Assembly: GCA_016929525.1 (NCBI GenBank)
Contig: JAFGIP010000068.1
Coordinates: 1 to 33,356, forward strand
Length of the DNA stretch: 33,356 nt
Source of the DNA: Bacteroidales bacterium
GTDB taxonomy: Bacteria; Bacteroidota; Bacteroidia; Bacteroidales; UBA10428
Direction of reading: 5' to 3'
Under the pieces are notes generated by a model. It was not told the origin of the DNA. It saw only the letters and a list, made by a program, of their open reading frames with translations, and ran no database searches. Position 1 is the stretch's first letter. Each line of letters opens with the position of its first letter. Positions 1-10,000 of this stretch are shown here, piece after piece. Position numbers and translations under genes: made by a program.

Positions 1-50
1 CAGGCAATCATTACTCAGCTTTTTTCCCGAAAGCTACATAATGAAAATTT

Positions 51-336
51 GAATGGTAGGTCTTCTGACTTACTCCCTTTCAGACGCCTTCCCGTTTTCA
101 TTCGTCGAAACCTTTGCGAAGACGAATTATTATCCTTCATTTGGACACCCACCTACGCTAAACCTGCTTGTCTTAAGGCAGGGCTCCGGTGGGTAACAGT
201 GGCAAGAGTGCCTGAAAGTTCAGGAGCTCACAGCAGCGGGAACTGTTGCCGAATTCCCACCTCCGCTTTGCTGCGGTGGGTGAGGCACGGCATTCCCTAT
301 TAAGCATTCTTTAAGATTTAAAGAAATGCACCATTC
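51..336 (-). ncRNA. Cobalamin (AdoCbl/B12) riboswitch
   Basis: Read on the minus strand, the conserved cobalamin-riboswitch blocks appear in the right order. P1 is GAATGGT (336-330) closing with ACCATTC (57-51). P2 is a hairpin GCATTTCTTT/AAAGAATGC. Then come AATAGGGAATGCCGTG, a variant of the GCAACTGT box (GCTGCTGTGAGC), GCCACTG, CGGGAAGGC, and AGTAAGTCAGAAGACC just before the closing P1 strand. Such aptamers bind cobalamin in nascent mRNA and shut off uptake or synthesis genes, in Bacteroidota often BtuB-type TonB receptors. Transcription runs leftward, so the controlled gene is off the window; an ATG at 11-9 on the minus strand is a possible start. The local GC content is clearly higher than that of the surrounding genes. 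A 25-nt hairpin at 256-280 enlarges the P4/P5 arm. The expression platform is not resolved, although AGCTTT/AAAGCT at 17-35 can pair. Confidence 0.88.
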
Positions 337-502
337 GATGTGCAATGTTAACTGAAATTAATCGTTTCTCAAAATAAATTTCTTTCGTCTCGGTTGATTT
401 TACATATTTATGGGAAAATGAAAAATAGTTAAGAAGGATTTAGAATCTGATTCTGAAATAATTCCGGGTAAAGGGAAGATCATCGAGCACTAAATTTCAA
501 AT

Positions 503-545
503 AAAAAACAGGATTGCCGGAGAATACAGACAATCCTGTTTTTTT
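503..545 (-). terminator. Rho-independent terminator after the T9SS protein gene
   Basis: AACAGGATTG (507-516) pairs perfectly with CAATCCTGTT (531-540) around a 14-nt loop. On the minus strand the stem is followed by a run of T. It lies 17 bp past the stop codon of the leftward operon and so ends the polysaccharide utilization operon. The flanking A/T runs are symmetrical, so it could work in both directions. Confidence 0.8.
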
Positions 546-561
546 GTCACCCACTAATACC

Positions 562-2334
562 CTAATCCTGTACTATAATCTTATTTGTATAACTTTCATA
601 TGTCTCAGTAACAACTTTTATAATATAAAAACCGGGTTTAATGTTTAAAATAATCTCATTTTCAGGATAGATGAATCTCTTTAATTCAGCACCACTGATA
701 TCAGTTATCCGGACTTCTTTTAACGGCTGGTCTGATTCTATTATCAATTTATTATTCAGAATGGGATTAGGAAAAATTCTTATCGACCCAAGATTTTCAG
801 TGTTAACGGAAACGGGCTCAACATTGAATTCATCACCTTCAGCAAAACCTGATTCCATACGGCCCCCGTCAATTGTCTGTACCCCCCAGGTATATGTGCC
901 TTCGGGAAGATATAAATACCACGAAGTATTAAGGCCTGCATTGCCTTTGGCATCTACATAACTTTTACCGGTGCTAATATTAGCATTTGGAGATATCAAA
1001 TATACTCCTAAGTTATCCATAACATAAAAATTATAATTCAAAGATGCGGTCGGGGTTTCTTCATCAGAGCCGGCATCCCAGCTAAAATCAACTTTTCCGG
1101 TACTTTCTTCAACAGTTACATTAAGATTTGTAGGGGCAGATGGAGCTGTATTGGCAGTTTCCGAATTATTCATATAAATAAGGTTTACATTTCTGTTGTA
1201 AGTATTTGGAGCACCCTGATCGCCACAATAGCCTGTGATGAGCAGATCAATTTTATTATCACCATCAACATCGGCAACCTCTATAGAACTTTCTGATACT
1301 CCGGGAATATCATTTAAGGCAGTGGGATGCGGATTGAAAGTCCCTGTGCCGGTATTAAGGAAAATATTAGTTGCCTGTCTTTCCAGGTTTACCGACCATC
1401 CGGTAAGAATAATGTCAAGATCACCGTCATTATCCCAGTCAATTATTCTTGAACCGTCTCCAACACTGATTTGACGGTATGTTTCAAAGGTTGCAAATTC
1501 AGTAAGTGTTCCTTCATTGTTTCTGTACAGACGGTAAATATCACTTGACTCTTCACCTGTCGCAGCATGTCCGTCACCGTTTAAAAGCAGATCGAGATCA
1601 CCATCAGCATCTATATCTCCCCATTCGGCTGAACCATAGCTTTTATCATAAATATCCGGATCTGTTTCTGTAAAATCACCGCCATCATTTACGAATAATC
1701 TGCTAAATCGTGTAAGATTGGTTTCATCCCAGGCATTGATAAACATATCAAGATCCATATCACCATCGAAATCTATCAGGGTTGGTTCCGGATCTATCCA
1801 GTTATATCCTGTAAAAGCACTTTCTTCATAGGTGCCATCACCATTATTCATAAAAATAGCAGATACGCCATCGCCATTACCCATTACAAGTATATCGAGC
1901 AGGGCATCGTTATTAAGATCAGCCCATCCACAACCAGGGGCAATTTGCGGAAGCTCTAAATCAGATGCCGTAAATGAACCACTTCCATCATTTATATAAA
2001 TACCTGCAAATGCATTTGCTAAAGCCCAACCGCTTTCAAGTAAATCAGGATCACCATCACCATCCATATCCGTCCATGCTAATGTTGTATGTGATACAGC
2101 TTCCGGAAAGGGGGTTTCTTCAGCAGTGAAATTTCCTTCGCCATCGTTAATTAACACAGCAGTGTATTTAGCTGAACCATCATGTCCAGCGAGAACAATG
2201 TCAATATCACTATCCATATCGATATCTGCAACCGATATATCAGCGTGCTGAACTGTAGTTCCCAGATCAACAATTTGACCGAATGCATAAGTGAACAATA
2301 CTATGCACAAGAATGTAATAGCAATTTTTTTCAT
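562..2334 (-). CDS. Secreted FG-GAP/VCBS seven-blade propeller protein with T9SS type A sorting domain
   Basis: The 590-residue product starts with a signal peptide (about 1-20, ending FGQ). Seven calcium-loop repeats of the form DxDxDxDxD follow, starting near residues 37, 89, 139, 188, 240, 299 and 355. Their 49-59 residue spacing is what a seven-bladed beta-propeller of FG-GAP/VCBS type predicts. Residues about 395-505 look like a fibronectin III-like module (TAPSAPTNLNV, ending with TYTWGVQTIDGG). The last ~75 residues carry a type IX secretion sorting domain (IRIFPNP at the start, GFYIIKV near the end), so the protein should cross the outer membrane and be anchored or released. It is the last gene of the glycan operon, 11 bp after the upstream lipoprotein gene and just before a terminator. 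A surface glycan- or protein-binding role is inferred; no catalytic motif is visible. Confidence 0.85.
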   Translation of the reverse strand: MKKIAITFLCIVLFTYAFGQIVDLGTTVQHADISVADIDMDSDIDIVLAGHDGSAKYTAVLINDGEGNFTAEETPFPEAVSHTTLAWTDMDGDGDPDLLESGWALANAFAGIYINDGSGSFTASDLELPQIAPGCGWADLNNDALLDILVMGNGDGVSAIFMNNGDGTYEESAFTGYNWIDPEPTLIDFDGDMDLDMFINAWDETNLTRFSRLFVNDGGDFTETDPDIYDKSYGSAEWGDIDADGDLDLLLNGDGHAATGEESSDIYRLYRNNEGTLTEFATFETYRQISVGDGSRIIDWDNDGDLDIILTGWSVNLERQATNIFLNTGTGTFNPHPTALNDIPGVSESSIEVADVDGDNKIDLLITGYCGDQGAPNTYNRNVNLIYMNNSETANTAPSAPTNLNVTVEESTGKVDFSWDAGSDEETPTASLNYNFYVMDNLGVYLISPNANISTGKSYVDAKGNAGLNTSWYLYLPEGTYTWGVQTIDGGRMESGFAEGDEFNVEPVSVNTENLGSIRIFPNPILNNKLIIESDQPLKEVRITDISGAELKRFIYPENEIILNIKPGFYIIKVVTETYESYTNKIIVQD

Positions 2335-2345
2335 AATTGTAAATT

Positions 2346-4409
2346 TTAGTTAGATATTGAAGTCCCGGTAATTAAGGTTTCTGTTCGGTTTGGAACCAAT
2401 AATTCCCAAAGGGAAGCAATGACCCATCCCGGAGCAAAATAATCGTTGTAGTATCCTTTACCATTCTTTCCATAATCCCAGTTTGTGTGCTGGACAACTT
2501 CAGGGTAATATCCTTTTTTAGCAATGCCACACATATGATTTGAATACGGAAGGAGCTGAAACATTGAGGATTTTATAACAGCAGCCATTTTATCAAATTC
2601 TTCAGTCTTCTTTTTTTGAACCAGCCATTTCAGCACATCATGAAATTCAAAGATAAAAGCATCAACATGGTTGTTTTCAACGGATACATTTCCCCATCCT
2701 CTAGTTTTAAAACCAATATCTCCCAGCATCTGTCCCGGAGCAAAGGGGACATCCCACAGATAATAATAGCTGAGGGCGAAATAAGCAGATTTTTCAGCAA
2801 GATCGACATACTTATGCTCTTCAGGTTTAACCAGACTCAGATAATACATGGCGACTGAAGCATACAACGATGCTTCCTTGTCTTCACACCGGGCATCAAG
2901 TGTGGATGAAAAATAATCGGATTTATTTATGATTTCTTTCTCAACATAGCCGGCAACTTTTTCAGCAGTCTCAAGATAGTTTTTATCATCAAAATATTTG
3001 TAAGCCATTACAAGGGGAAGAATGAATGAAGCGCTACTACCCCCTGTTGAATCAATTATCGCATTATTTGCTGAAAAAGTCCGTGGCATGCTGTGATCTT
3101 CATTCATCAGTTTAGTCAGCTTATGAAGTAAGAACTTTATCCTGTTTTCCCATATCAGATCATTTTCATTTTGATTTTTTAAATATTCCAGGTATCGAAT
3201 TACAGAACAAATACCTTCAGACTGTCTTCTTATACTAAACCTTTCTGTCTCCCAATCCTTTTGCAGATCGATACATTCTCTGAAGTACCCTGAATCGTTA
3301 AATCCATAGTCGCGGTAAGATATGAAGATCTCCCTTGCATCTTCTGACAATTTAAGATTCCCTGTTGCCTCTCCATATTCAAGAGCATTGAAAGCATTGG
3401 CCAGGACTCTTCCAATAAATCCAACTTCGAGGATTTCACGATTTTCGCACTGGTCTATTCTTAAATGAACGCCTGAATAACCTTTCAGGTTATAATTGTT
3501 GGTAAAAGCCTCAATAAAGTAATTTGAAAGACTATCTTTTATTTGTTCAGCAGATAAATTATTTTCAATTTCCTGTGGATTGTAAATGTTAAAAGCGTTT
3601 AACCATGTTTGTTTCACAAAATGGTCATAACCTGTTACCTCTAAATTTGAAACCTGATATTCAAGTTCGACACTTTCACCTTTTCTAAAATATTGAAATG
3701 CTTTAACCTCGGGTGACAAGCGAAGTTTACTATCGTAAGTATAAGGTGCTTCAGTAAAAGGGTAAGTCTGGATGAGGGCTACAGTTCCGTCTTTATTTTT
3801 TTCAAACCCAGTTCCACCCACATCGGTTTTATTCATCAAAATACAATCTCCAGATTTGTAAGGCATTAAAGCATCCTGTTTGATAGGGTCGGTACGTGTA
3901 ATATAAACACCCTGATTTTTTTCTTGCGAAAAGCAGGAAGTTAAAGGAATGCTTAACCTGTCTTCTCTGAAAACCCAAAAGTTACTCTTACGCATCGATG
4001 GTGCCCCGTCAGAAGAACGCAGGTTTCTGCGATACCATAACCCAGGAAGGAAAAATTTTGCTTCATCGTGTTTAATATCATCCAGGGAATATTTTTGTAC
4101 ATAAAACAGACTTGTGTTTTTTAATGCAGTGATCTTAATTTTTACCGTATAAACATTCTGGTCAGTTTTTCTTATTACGGATTTAATTCTGGCAGTCTTA
4201 TTTTCATCAGTCCATATTTCAATTCCCTTTTTACTACTTATTTTATGCAGTTTTATCTTAACGGGAGTGTTGCCCGGTGTCTTTTCATAAACATATAAAC
4301 TAAAAAAGTCTGAGAAATAATCAGATGTTCTTAAATCATTACTCGAGCAAGAGCAGACCAAAATCAGAATAAGCATCGGCAGGCAGATATGTTTCTTCAG
4401 TTTACTCAT
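2346..4409 (-). CDS. Large lipoprotein of unknown activity, possibly an (alpha/alpha)6-barrel glycan-active enzyme
   Basis: I place the start at 4409, giving 687 residues. That ATG overlaps the end of the upstream GH43 gene by 8 bp and opens directly into a lipoprotein signal peptide (MSKLKKHICL, lipid Cys at residue 21 after LVCS). A longer in-frame start at 4454 would put 15 residues ahead of the signal. Residues ~30-280 are beta-rich. Residues ~290-680 are helical, with regularly spaced aromatic and acidic patches such as STGGSSASFILPLVMAY, LDARCEDKEAS, FKTRGWGNVSVENNHVD and NDYFAPGW near the C-terminus. This resembles six-hairpin glycosidase or lyase folds (beta-sandwich followed by toroid). 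I cannot assign a CAZy family. Its place directly after GH43 in the SusCD operon suggests action on the same polysaccharide. Confidence 0.7.
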   Translation of the reverse strand: MSKLKKHICLPMLILILVCSCSSNDLRTSDYFSDFFSLYVYEKTPGNTPVKIKLHKISSKKGIEIWTDENKTARIKSVIRKTDQNVYTVKIKITALKNTSLFYVQKYSLDDIKHDEAKFFLPGLWYRRNLRSSDGAPSMRKSNFWVFREDRLSIPLTSCFSQEKNQGVYITRTDPIKQDALMPYKSGDCILMNKTDVGGTGFEKNKDGTVALIQTYPFTEAPYTYDSKLRLSPEVKAFQYFRKGESVELEYQVSNLEVTGYDHFVKQTWLNAFNIYNPQEIENNLSAEQIKDSLSNYFIEAFTNNYNLKGYSGVHLRIDQCENREILEVGFIGRVLANAFNALEYGEATGNLKLSEDAREIFISYRDYGFNDSGYFRECIDLQKDWETERFSIRRQSEGICSVIRYLEYLKNQNENDLIWENRIKFLLHKLTKLMNEDHSMPRTFSANNAIIDSTGGSSASFILPLVMAYKYFDDKNYLETAEKVAGYVEKEIINKSDYFSSTLDARCEDKEASLYASVAMYYLSLVKPEEHKYVDLAEKSAYFALSYYYLWDVPFAPGQMLGDIGFKTRGWGNVSVENNHVDAFIFEFHDVLKWLVQKKKTEEFDKMAAVIKSSMFQLLPYSNHMCGIAKKGYYPEVVQHTNWDYGKNGKGYYNDYFAPGWVIASLWELLVPNRTETLITGTSISN

Positions 4410-5493
4410 AAAATACCGGTGCAGTTTGTTCGTCAACTGAAGGTTGGTATTCATTTACCAGAGGCCAGTCATTAACCCAGATCAGCGGGTCAATCAGTAA
4501 TGGTCTTCTTGTTGCGCCACCAGGGAGGTATGGATTATCATTTTCAATGGCATGGTATATAAACCAATTGGTGCCTTCATCGTCGGTAACAATTTCGGCA
4601 TTATGCCCCGGTCCGGCAAAGCCATCAGAATTTTGGTTCGATTTAACAACCTGATTACCTGCAATGACTGATGAACTTAAGAGAGAATTTCCACTTTCAT
4701 CCATGTAAGGACCAGACAGATTTTCACTTCGTCCAACACGCACATTGTAAGTACTGTTTGCACCATCGCAACAACTACCATTTGACAAAAAGAGATAATA
4801 ATACCCATTTCTTTTATGAATAAGAGACGCTTCATAGAAATTTCCCGCTATTCGTGTTTTATCTCCGGACAGGCTGAATGAACCACCTGAATATTCAAGC
4901 TCATTCAGATAAATTCCGTTAAAACTACCCCATGTAATATAAATCCTTTCATTGTCATCTTTAAAAAAGAACTGATCAATGGAATTTGCTACCCCGACTT
5001 GTTCACTATCGAAAAGTTTACCCTGATCTGTATAAGGTCCCTGTATACTTTCGCTTTCAGCATATCCAATACCAGGATTTGGATCACCCCAAAGTGATAA
5101 TGAATAAAAGAGAAAATATTTATTATCGTAATAAACAATATCGGGAGCCCATAAACTACCTGATTTCCAATCAGGTTTTTCTGAAAAGGCATCTCTTACA
5201 AACTGCCAGTTCACTAAATCCTTTGATCTGATAATTGGAGTCAGGTGAACCCTGTCGCCCCAGTTGTCTTCAGTCGAAAAACAATAGAAATATCCGTCAG
5301 CGTCTTTAATTATTGTCGGATCGGCACAAGAAGGGGTGAATACAGGATTGGTATAATAATTAATAGTATCTTCTATGTCATCTCCATTATCACCGGCTCC
5401 GTTATTCTCTTTCTTTTCGCAACCACAGCATACACATAATAATATTATCCCGGGTATTATCAGTAAGTCAGTAATTCTCTTATTGATTGTCAT
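4402..5493 (-). CDS. GH43 family arabinan-active lipoprotein (endo-1,5-alpha-L-arabinosidase-like)
   Basis: The chosen start is the ATG at 5493, which overlaps the SusD stop as TAATG and gives 363 residues; an ATG two codons earlier is also possible. A lipoprotein signal peptide ends at Cys25 (CVCCG then C). The GH43 five-blade propeller landmarks are in order: CADPTI with the general-base Asp58; WAPDI at ~116-119; SIDQFFF with Asp173, the usual pKa modulator; YITWGSF; YEAS with the general-acid Glu221; and GPGHNAE with His297, which in arabinanases contacts the central metal. The SIDxFF, WGSF and GPGHN combination points to the arabinanase/arabinosidase branch more than to beta-xylosidases. 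A surface or periplasmic role trimming arabinan or arabinose side chains fits the SusCD context. The exact endo/exo specificity is uncertain. Confidence 0.88.
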   Translation of the reverse strand: MTINKRITDLLIIPGIILLCVCCGCEKKENNGAGDNGDDIEDTINYYTNPVFTPSCADPTIIKDADGYFYCFSTEDNWGDRVHLTPIIRSKDLVNWQFVRDAFSEKPDWKSGSLWAPDIVYYDNKYFLFYSLSLWGDPNPGIGYAESESIQGPYTDQGKLFDSEQVGVANSIDQFFFKDDNERIYITWGSFNGIYLNELEYSGGSFSLSGDKTRIAGNFYEASLIHKRNGYYYLFLSNGSCCDGANSTYNVRVGRSENLSGPYMDESGNSLLSSSVIAGNQVVKSNQNSDGFAGPGHNAEIVTDDEGTNWFIYHAIENDNPYLPGGATRRPLLIDPLIWVNDWPLVNEYQPSVDEQTAPVFYE

Positions 5494-7025
5494 TACCATC
5501 CGTTATTTTGTTCAACATCGTTAAGGTCAATCTCCTGTGTTGGAATAGGCAGTAATTCACTTTTCCCTTCAACAAAGTATTCAAATTCAGGATCTCTATC
5601 GGATAGATCGCTGCTTAGTTTGCCCCATCTGGCTAAGTCAAGAAATCTTACTGATTCACCCGCCAGTTCAAGGAGTCTTTCATGTTCAATCTGGTCTCTC
5701 ATTTCCTGTTGCGAAAGGTCTGGTTTAGTACTGGTTAAGGTTTCCAGTCCAACCCTTTGTCTGATCATATCAATATAGTCGTATGCTTCTTCAGTTCTGT
5801 TTGTTTCATTCAGTGCCTCAGCATATAAAAGCAACAGATCGGCATAACGAATTACTATGAAATTTATTGGTGAGTCCCAGTTTTCTGTATCTCTCCAATA
5901 GTCATTTTGATATTTTCTCATCCATTGTGAATCGTGTTTTGAATGTCCCTCTGGAAAACGGGTAAGATAAGGAACACCATACACCAGGTTCACAGGATCC
6001 AGGCTGTCCGGTTTATTCCAGATAAGTGTTACATCCATTCTGGGATCGATATCTCCACTGGCATCGCGCTCTTCCAGGAATTTGTCTACTATCCATCTGT
6101 TAACCTCTGCATCGGACCAACCGACTCCTGTTGGTGCAAAAAATATCGATCTGTTACAGCCCAGCGATGAGGTTGCTGTCCCGTCCTGATCCGGACCGTT
6201 TTCGAATTCATTGCTAAACTGGATTTCAAAAACGCTTTCAGTAGAGTTTTCCGAAGTATGTCTGAAAAGTGAAGCATAATCAGATACCAATTCATACAAA
6301 CCTTCATTATCAATAATAATTTTTTCCAGTTCTATTATAGCATTATCATAATCGTGCCTTTGCATGTATGATTTTGCCAGTAGTCCAGTTGCGGCTCCCC
6401 AGGTTGCGCGTCCGACTTCTTCAGGAGAATAACTTAATAGTAAAGATTCCTGGGCAGTTTTAAGATCGCTTATGATCAACCCCCAAACATCATCAATAGT
6501 CCTTTGCTCAAATCCCTGACTTGGATCGGTTGGTAAATGATCGGCAACAGGAACATTTCCGTAAAGGTTCACTAAATTGTAATGAAAAAGTGCCCTAAGG
6601 AATGATGCTTCTCCAATGAGTCTTTTTTTCAGATCAGGATCCATATCAATTCCGGGAACATAATGCAATACCTGGTTAGCCCTGAATAACCCCCTGTACT
6701 GATCCTGAAACAAATCATAATTGACTTCAAAATTATAATCACTGAATGTGAACTTAGAAAAGTTCGACAGGTCAGCCCACGGGCTTCTGCTATACAATAC
6801 ATCAGAACGAACATCATAGGCAAAATATAACCATCGACGGTATGTTCCCTTACGCTGAAGTGCAGCATATATTGCATTGGTGCCTTTAATCGCACTGGTT
6901 TCATTTACCCAGTAGTCCTGAACAGTTGTCTGATTAGGATTGGTCTCATCCAGCAAACTTTCGCATGAATTAAGAAATATAATTGCCGGAAATATAACTG
7001 ATAATATTATATATTTTCTTTTCAT
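5493..7025 (-). CDS. susD: SusD-like outer-membrane glycan-binding lipoprotein
   Basis: The 510-residue protein has a lipoprotein signal peptide with lipid Cys21 (IIFLNS then C). Typical RagB/SusD features follow: FRANQVLHYV and EASFLRALFHYNLVNLYGNVP in the N-terminal TPR half, then IRYADLLLLYAEALNE, IDMIRQRVGL, IEHERLLELAGESVRFLDLARWG and the closing LPIPTQEIDLND. SusD proteins lid the SusC channel and deliver oligosaccharides to it. The gene lies 12 bp after susC, and its stop overlaps the next start (TAATG), so translation of GH43 is probably coupled to it. Ligand specificity cannot be read from the sequence; arabinan-type glycan is inferred from the GH43 partner. Confidence 0.95.
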   Translation of the reverse strand: MKRKYIILSVIFPAIIFLNSCESLLDETNPNQTTVQDYWVNETSAIKGTNAIYAALQRKGTYRRWLYFAYDVRSDVLYSRSPWADLSNFSKFTFSDYNFEVNYDLFQDQYRGLFRANQVLHYVPGIDMDPDLKKRLIGEASFLRALFHYNLVNLYGNVPVADHLPTDPSQGFEQRTIDDVWGLIISDLKTAQESLLLSYSPEEVGRATWGAATGLLAKSYMQRHDYDNAIIELEKIIIDNEGLYELVSDYASLFRHTSENSTESVFEIQFSNEFENGPDQDGTATSSLGCNRSIFFAPTGVGWSDAEVNRWIVDKFLEERDASGDIDPRMDVTLIWNKPDSLDPVNLVYGVPYLTRFPEGHSKHDSQWMRKYQNDYWRDTENWDSPINFIVIRYADLLLLYAEALNETNRTEEAYDYIDMIRQRVGLETLTSTKPDLSQQEMRDQIEHERLLELAGESVRFLDLARWGKLSSDLSDRDPEFEYFVEGKSELLPIPTQEIDLNDVEQNNGW

Positions 7026-7037
7026 TATGATATTGAT

Positions 7038-10000
7038 TTAGAAGTTAGCCTGTACACCAAAAGCTATGGTCCTCACATTGGGGAAAGAGCCATCGTCGAG
7101 TCCTCTGAACAGGATGTTGGTATGTAATACTTCGGGATCGAGTCCCTGGTATTTGGTTATAGTAAGAATATTCTGAGCATTTATATAAAATCTTATTTTA
7201 TCAATACCAATTTTGGTGGTAAGTACCTGTGGGAATGTAAACCCCAATTCAATATTCTTTAATTTCAGGTAATTACCCTTTTCGAGCCAGCGGTCGCTGT
7301 GCTGAATGGAATTGGATGCACCTTCGGGGCCAAATACTGCTCTCGGGGTTGTGGTTGAATGATTTTCAGTTGTCCAGGGTTCAAACCCTGCCGGGTAGTT
7401 AGAGTCATCATCGGTTCTTTCGAGCCAGTATCTTGGTATATTGAAAATGTGGTTGCCACCAACACCATATAGCATAATATTCATATCAAACCATTTCCAC
7501 GATGCATTGACAGCCAGTCCGTAAGTATATTTCGGGAAAGGACTTCCCATAAGCTGTCTGTCTTCGTCGTTAATGATTCCATCCTGATTAAAATCGACAT
7601 AACGTACATCGCCCTGCTGTGCTGTGGGCTGTATTACAACTTCTTCACCATCAACAATAGTTGTATGCGCCAGCACTTCTTCATCACTCTGGAATATCCC
7701 GTTGGTTTCAAGCAGGTAGAATGTTCCAATTGATGAGCCGACTTCAGTTTTTGTTAACCAGTCGACAATACCATTGGGATTATTCTTCAGTGATACAACT
7801 TCATTCTTTAATGTCGTAAATGAAACAGTCAGACTATATTTTATTTGAGATTCACGGTTTTTAAATGTTAGCCCTGCTTCAAAACCACTGTTTCTGAATT
7901 CCCCGACATTTGCATTTGGATTACCCTCAAAGTTTCCGGTCGATAAAGGAATATCAACAGGGATCAACGCATCTTTTGTATTGGCTACGTAATAGTCTGT
8001 AGTAAGGAACAGTTTGTTATTGAATACTCCTAAATCAATACCAGCATTTGTTGTTGCTGTAGTCTGCCAGGTCAGGTCGTCGTTAGTAAGCTGAATCTGG
8101 GTATGTCCGTTTAACATTTCCTGATTTGTACCAAGGACATAGTTTACATTGGTATTTACGGTTCCCATATAATCGTATGCCCCCTCTGCTCTTGATGCCC
8201 CGGTTTCCTGACCTCCAAGTTCACCGTAACTCATTCTTAATTTTAAAGTACTTAACCACTCGTATTCACTGAGAAATGGTTCCTGGTTGATAATCCATCC
8301 AACCGAAAATGACGGGAATATTCCAAAACGATGTCCTTCGGCAAATTTCGAAGAACCGTCTCTTCTTATGGTTGCAGTCAACAGATAACGTTCTGTGAAA
8401 ATATAGTTCAACCTGGCGAACTGCGATATTAGCTGGGTTCTTCTTATTTCACCATTGACTTCCTGCTGGGTTTGGGTGTTCCCAAGAGTTGTGTAATAGG
8501 AACCTGTTACGGGATTTGTAGATACTTCTTCTCCAGTTCCGAAGGAGTTGTTAAATTCTTCCTGTTCCCAGGAATAGCCAAGCAACACTGTGATATCGTG
8601 TAACCCAATTTCTTTCTTCCAGGTAAGGGTATTATCTAATACAGTTTTATAATATTCAGCACGGTCTTCACTTAAATTAGACGGAAGCAAAGGGTCACTA
8701 TATCGCACAGAACCTTCACGGTAAAGGTTTTTCTGATTATTGGTATAATGATCAATACCAAAAGAAATTTTGTATGTTAAAGATGGAATTATAGTGTATT
8801 CACCATATACATTTCCAAGTACCTTATTAGTATATAATTTTCTGTCGTTCAGTTCCTGGAGTCCAACAGGATTCGATCCATAAGTAGGGTTGTAATCACT
8901 ACCATAGCCGAATCCACCCGGGTTATCTTCATCGTACACAGGAATAGTAGGAAACATACGAACTACATCGACAAATGGTACAGCTACCATTTGTTTTGCT
9001 GTAGAGCGTGTAAACCTGAAATGTTCGCCAAATCTGAATTTTTTATATGTATGTTCTGAGTTCGCACTAAAGCTGCCGCGTTTAAACCACGGTCCTATAA
9101 CAGTGCCTTCATTCTGGAAATATCCGCCGGAAAACATAAAAATACTGTTTTCAGAACCGCCTGAGACAGAGACATTAAGGTCTTTGGTAAAACCACGTTT
9201 GAAGAATGCATCCTGCCAGTCGGTGTCAATATCTGGATCAAAAGCCCAGTCAGCTCCGGGATTTCTTGGCAGATCTGCATTATCGCGTGCCATATTGTTT
9301 ATTACTGCGAAGTCTTCTGCATTCATAACATCGAGGCGATTAGTTATATCCTGAATGCCATAATTTGCTGAGAGATCCACATTAAATTCACCTTTTCTTC
9401 CCATTTTAGTTGTAACGATTACAACTCCGTTGGCTGCACGTGATCCATAAATTGCAGCTGCACTGGCGTCTTTTAAAATTTGTATGCTTTCAATATCATT
9501 TGGATTTATTTCGCGGCTGTCATTAGTGGGGATTCCGTCGATAATATAAAGAGGTGCAGCATTATTAAAACTTTTGACACCCCTGATCTGAACAATGGGT
9601 TCAACACCTGGATTACCAGTATTAACTACATTAACCCCGGGAGCAACTCCCTGGAGTGCTGAACTTATTGTTAAAGGAGTTTGCGAACCAACGGCATCGC
9701 TGTAATCGATTGAAATAACAGAACCCGAGATATTCTTTTTAACCATAGTTCCATAACCAATTACAATAACTTCATCGAGCTGGGCAATATCCTCTATAAG
9801 CACAAGATTAATATTCGTTTCATCTTCTACTATAGTTTCTTCTGTCAGATAACCAACAAATGAAAAAACAAGTATATTTCCAATTTCAGCATCAATAATA
9901 TATTTCCCGTTGGAATCGGTTATAGTACCTTTTGTGGTACCTTTTATATAAACATTCACTCCGGCAAGCGGGTTATTATCAATATCCAGAACCTGACCTT

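Noticed and set aside
150-280. GC-rich CCCACC/GGTGGG palindromes as REP elements or an insertion-sequence end
   Set aside because: Both palindromes fall inside the ordered blocks of the cobalamin aptamer and are better explained as its peripheral stems.
49-303. An 84-codon plus-strand reading frame in the left end
   Set aside because: It lies almost exactly across the minus-strand cobalamin riboswitch; the composition comes from structured RNA hairpins, and there is no domain, signal or neighbour supporting a protein.
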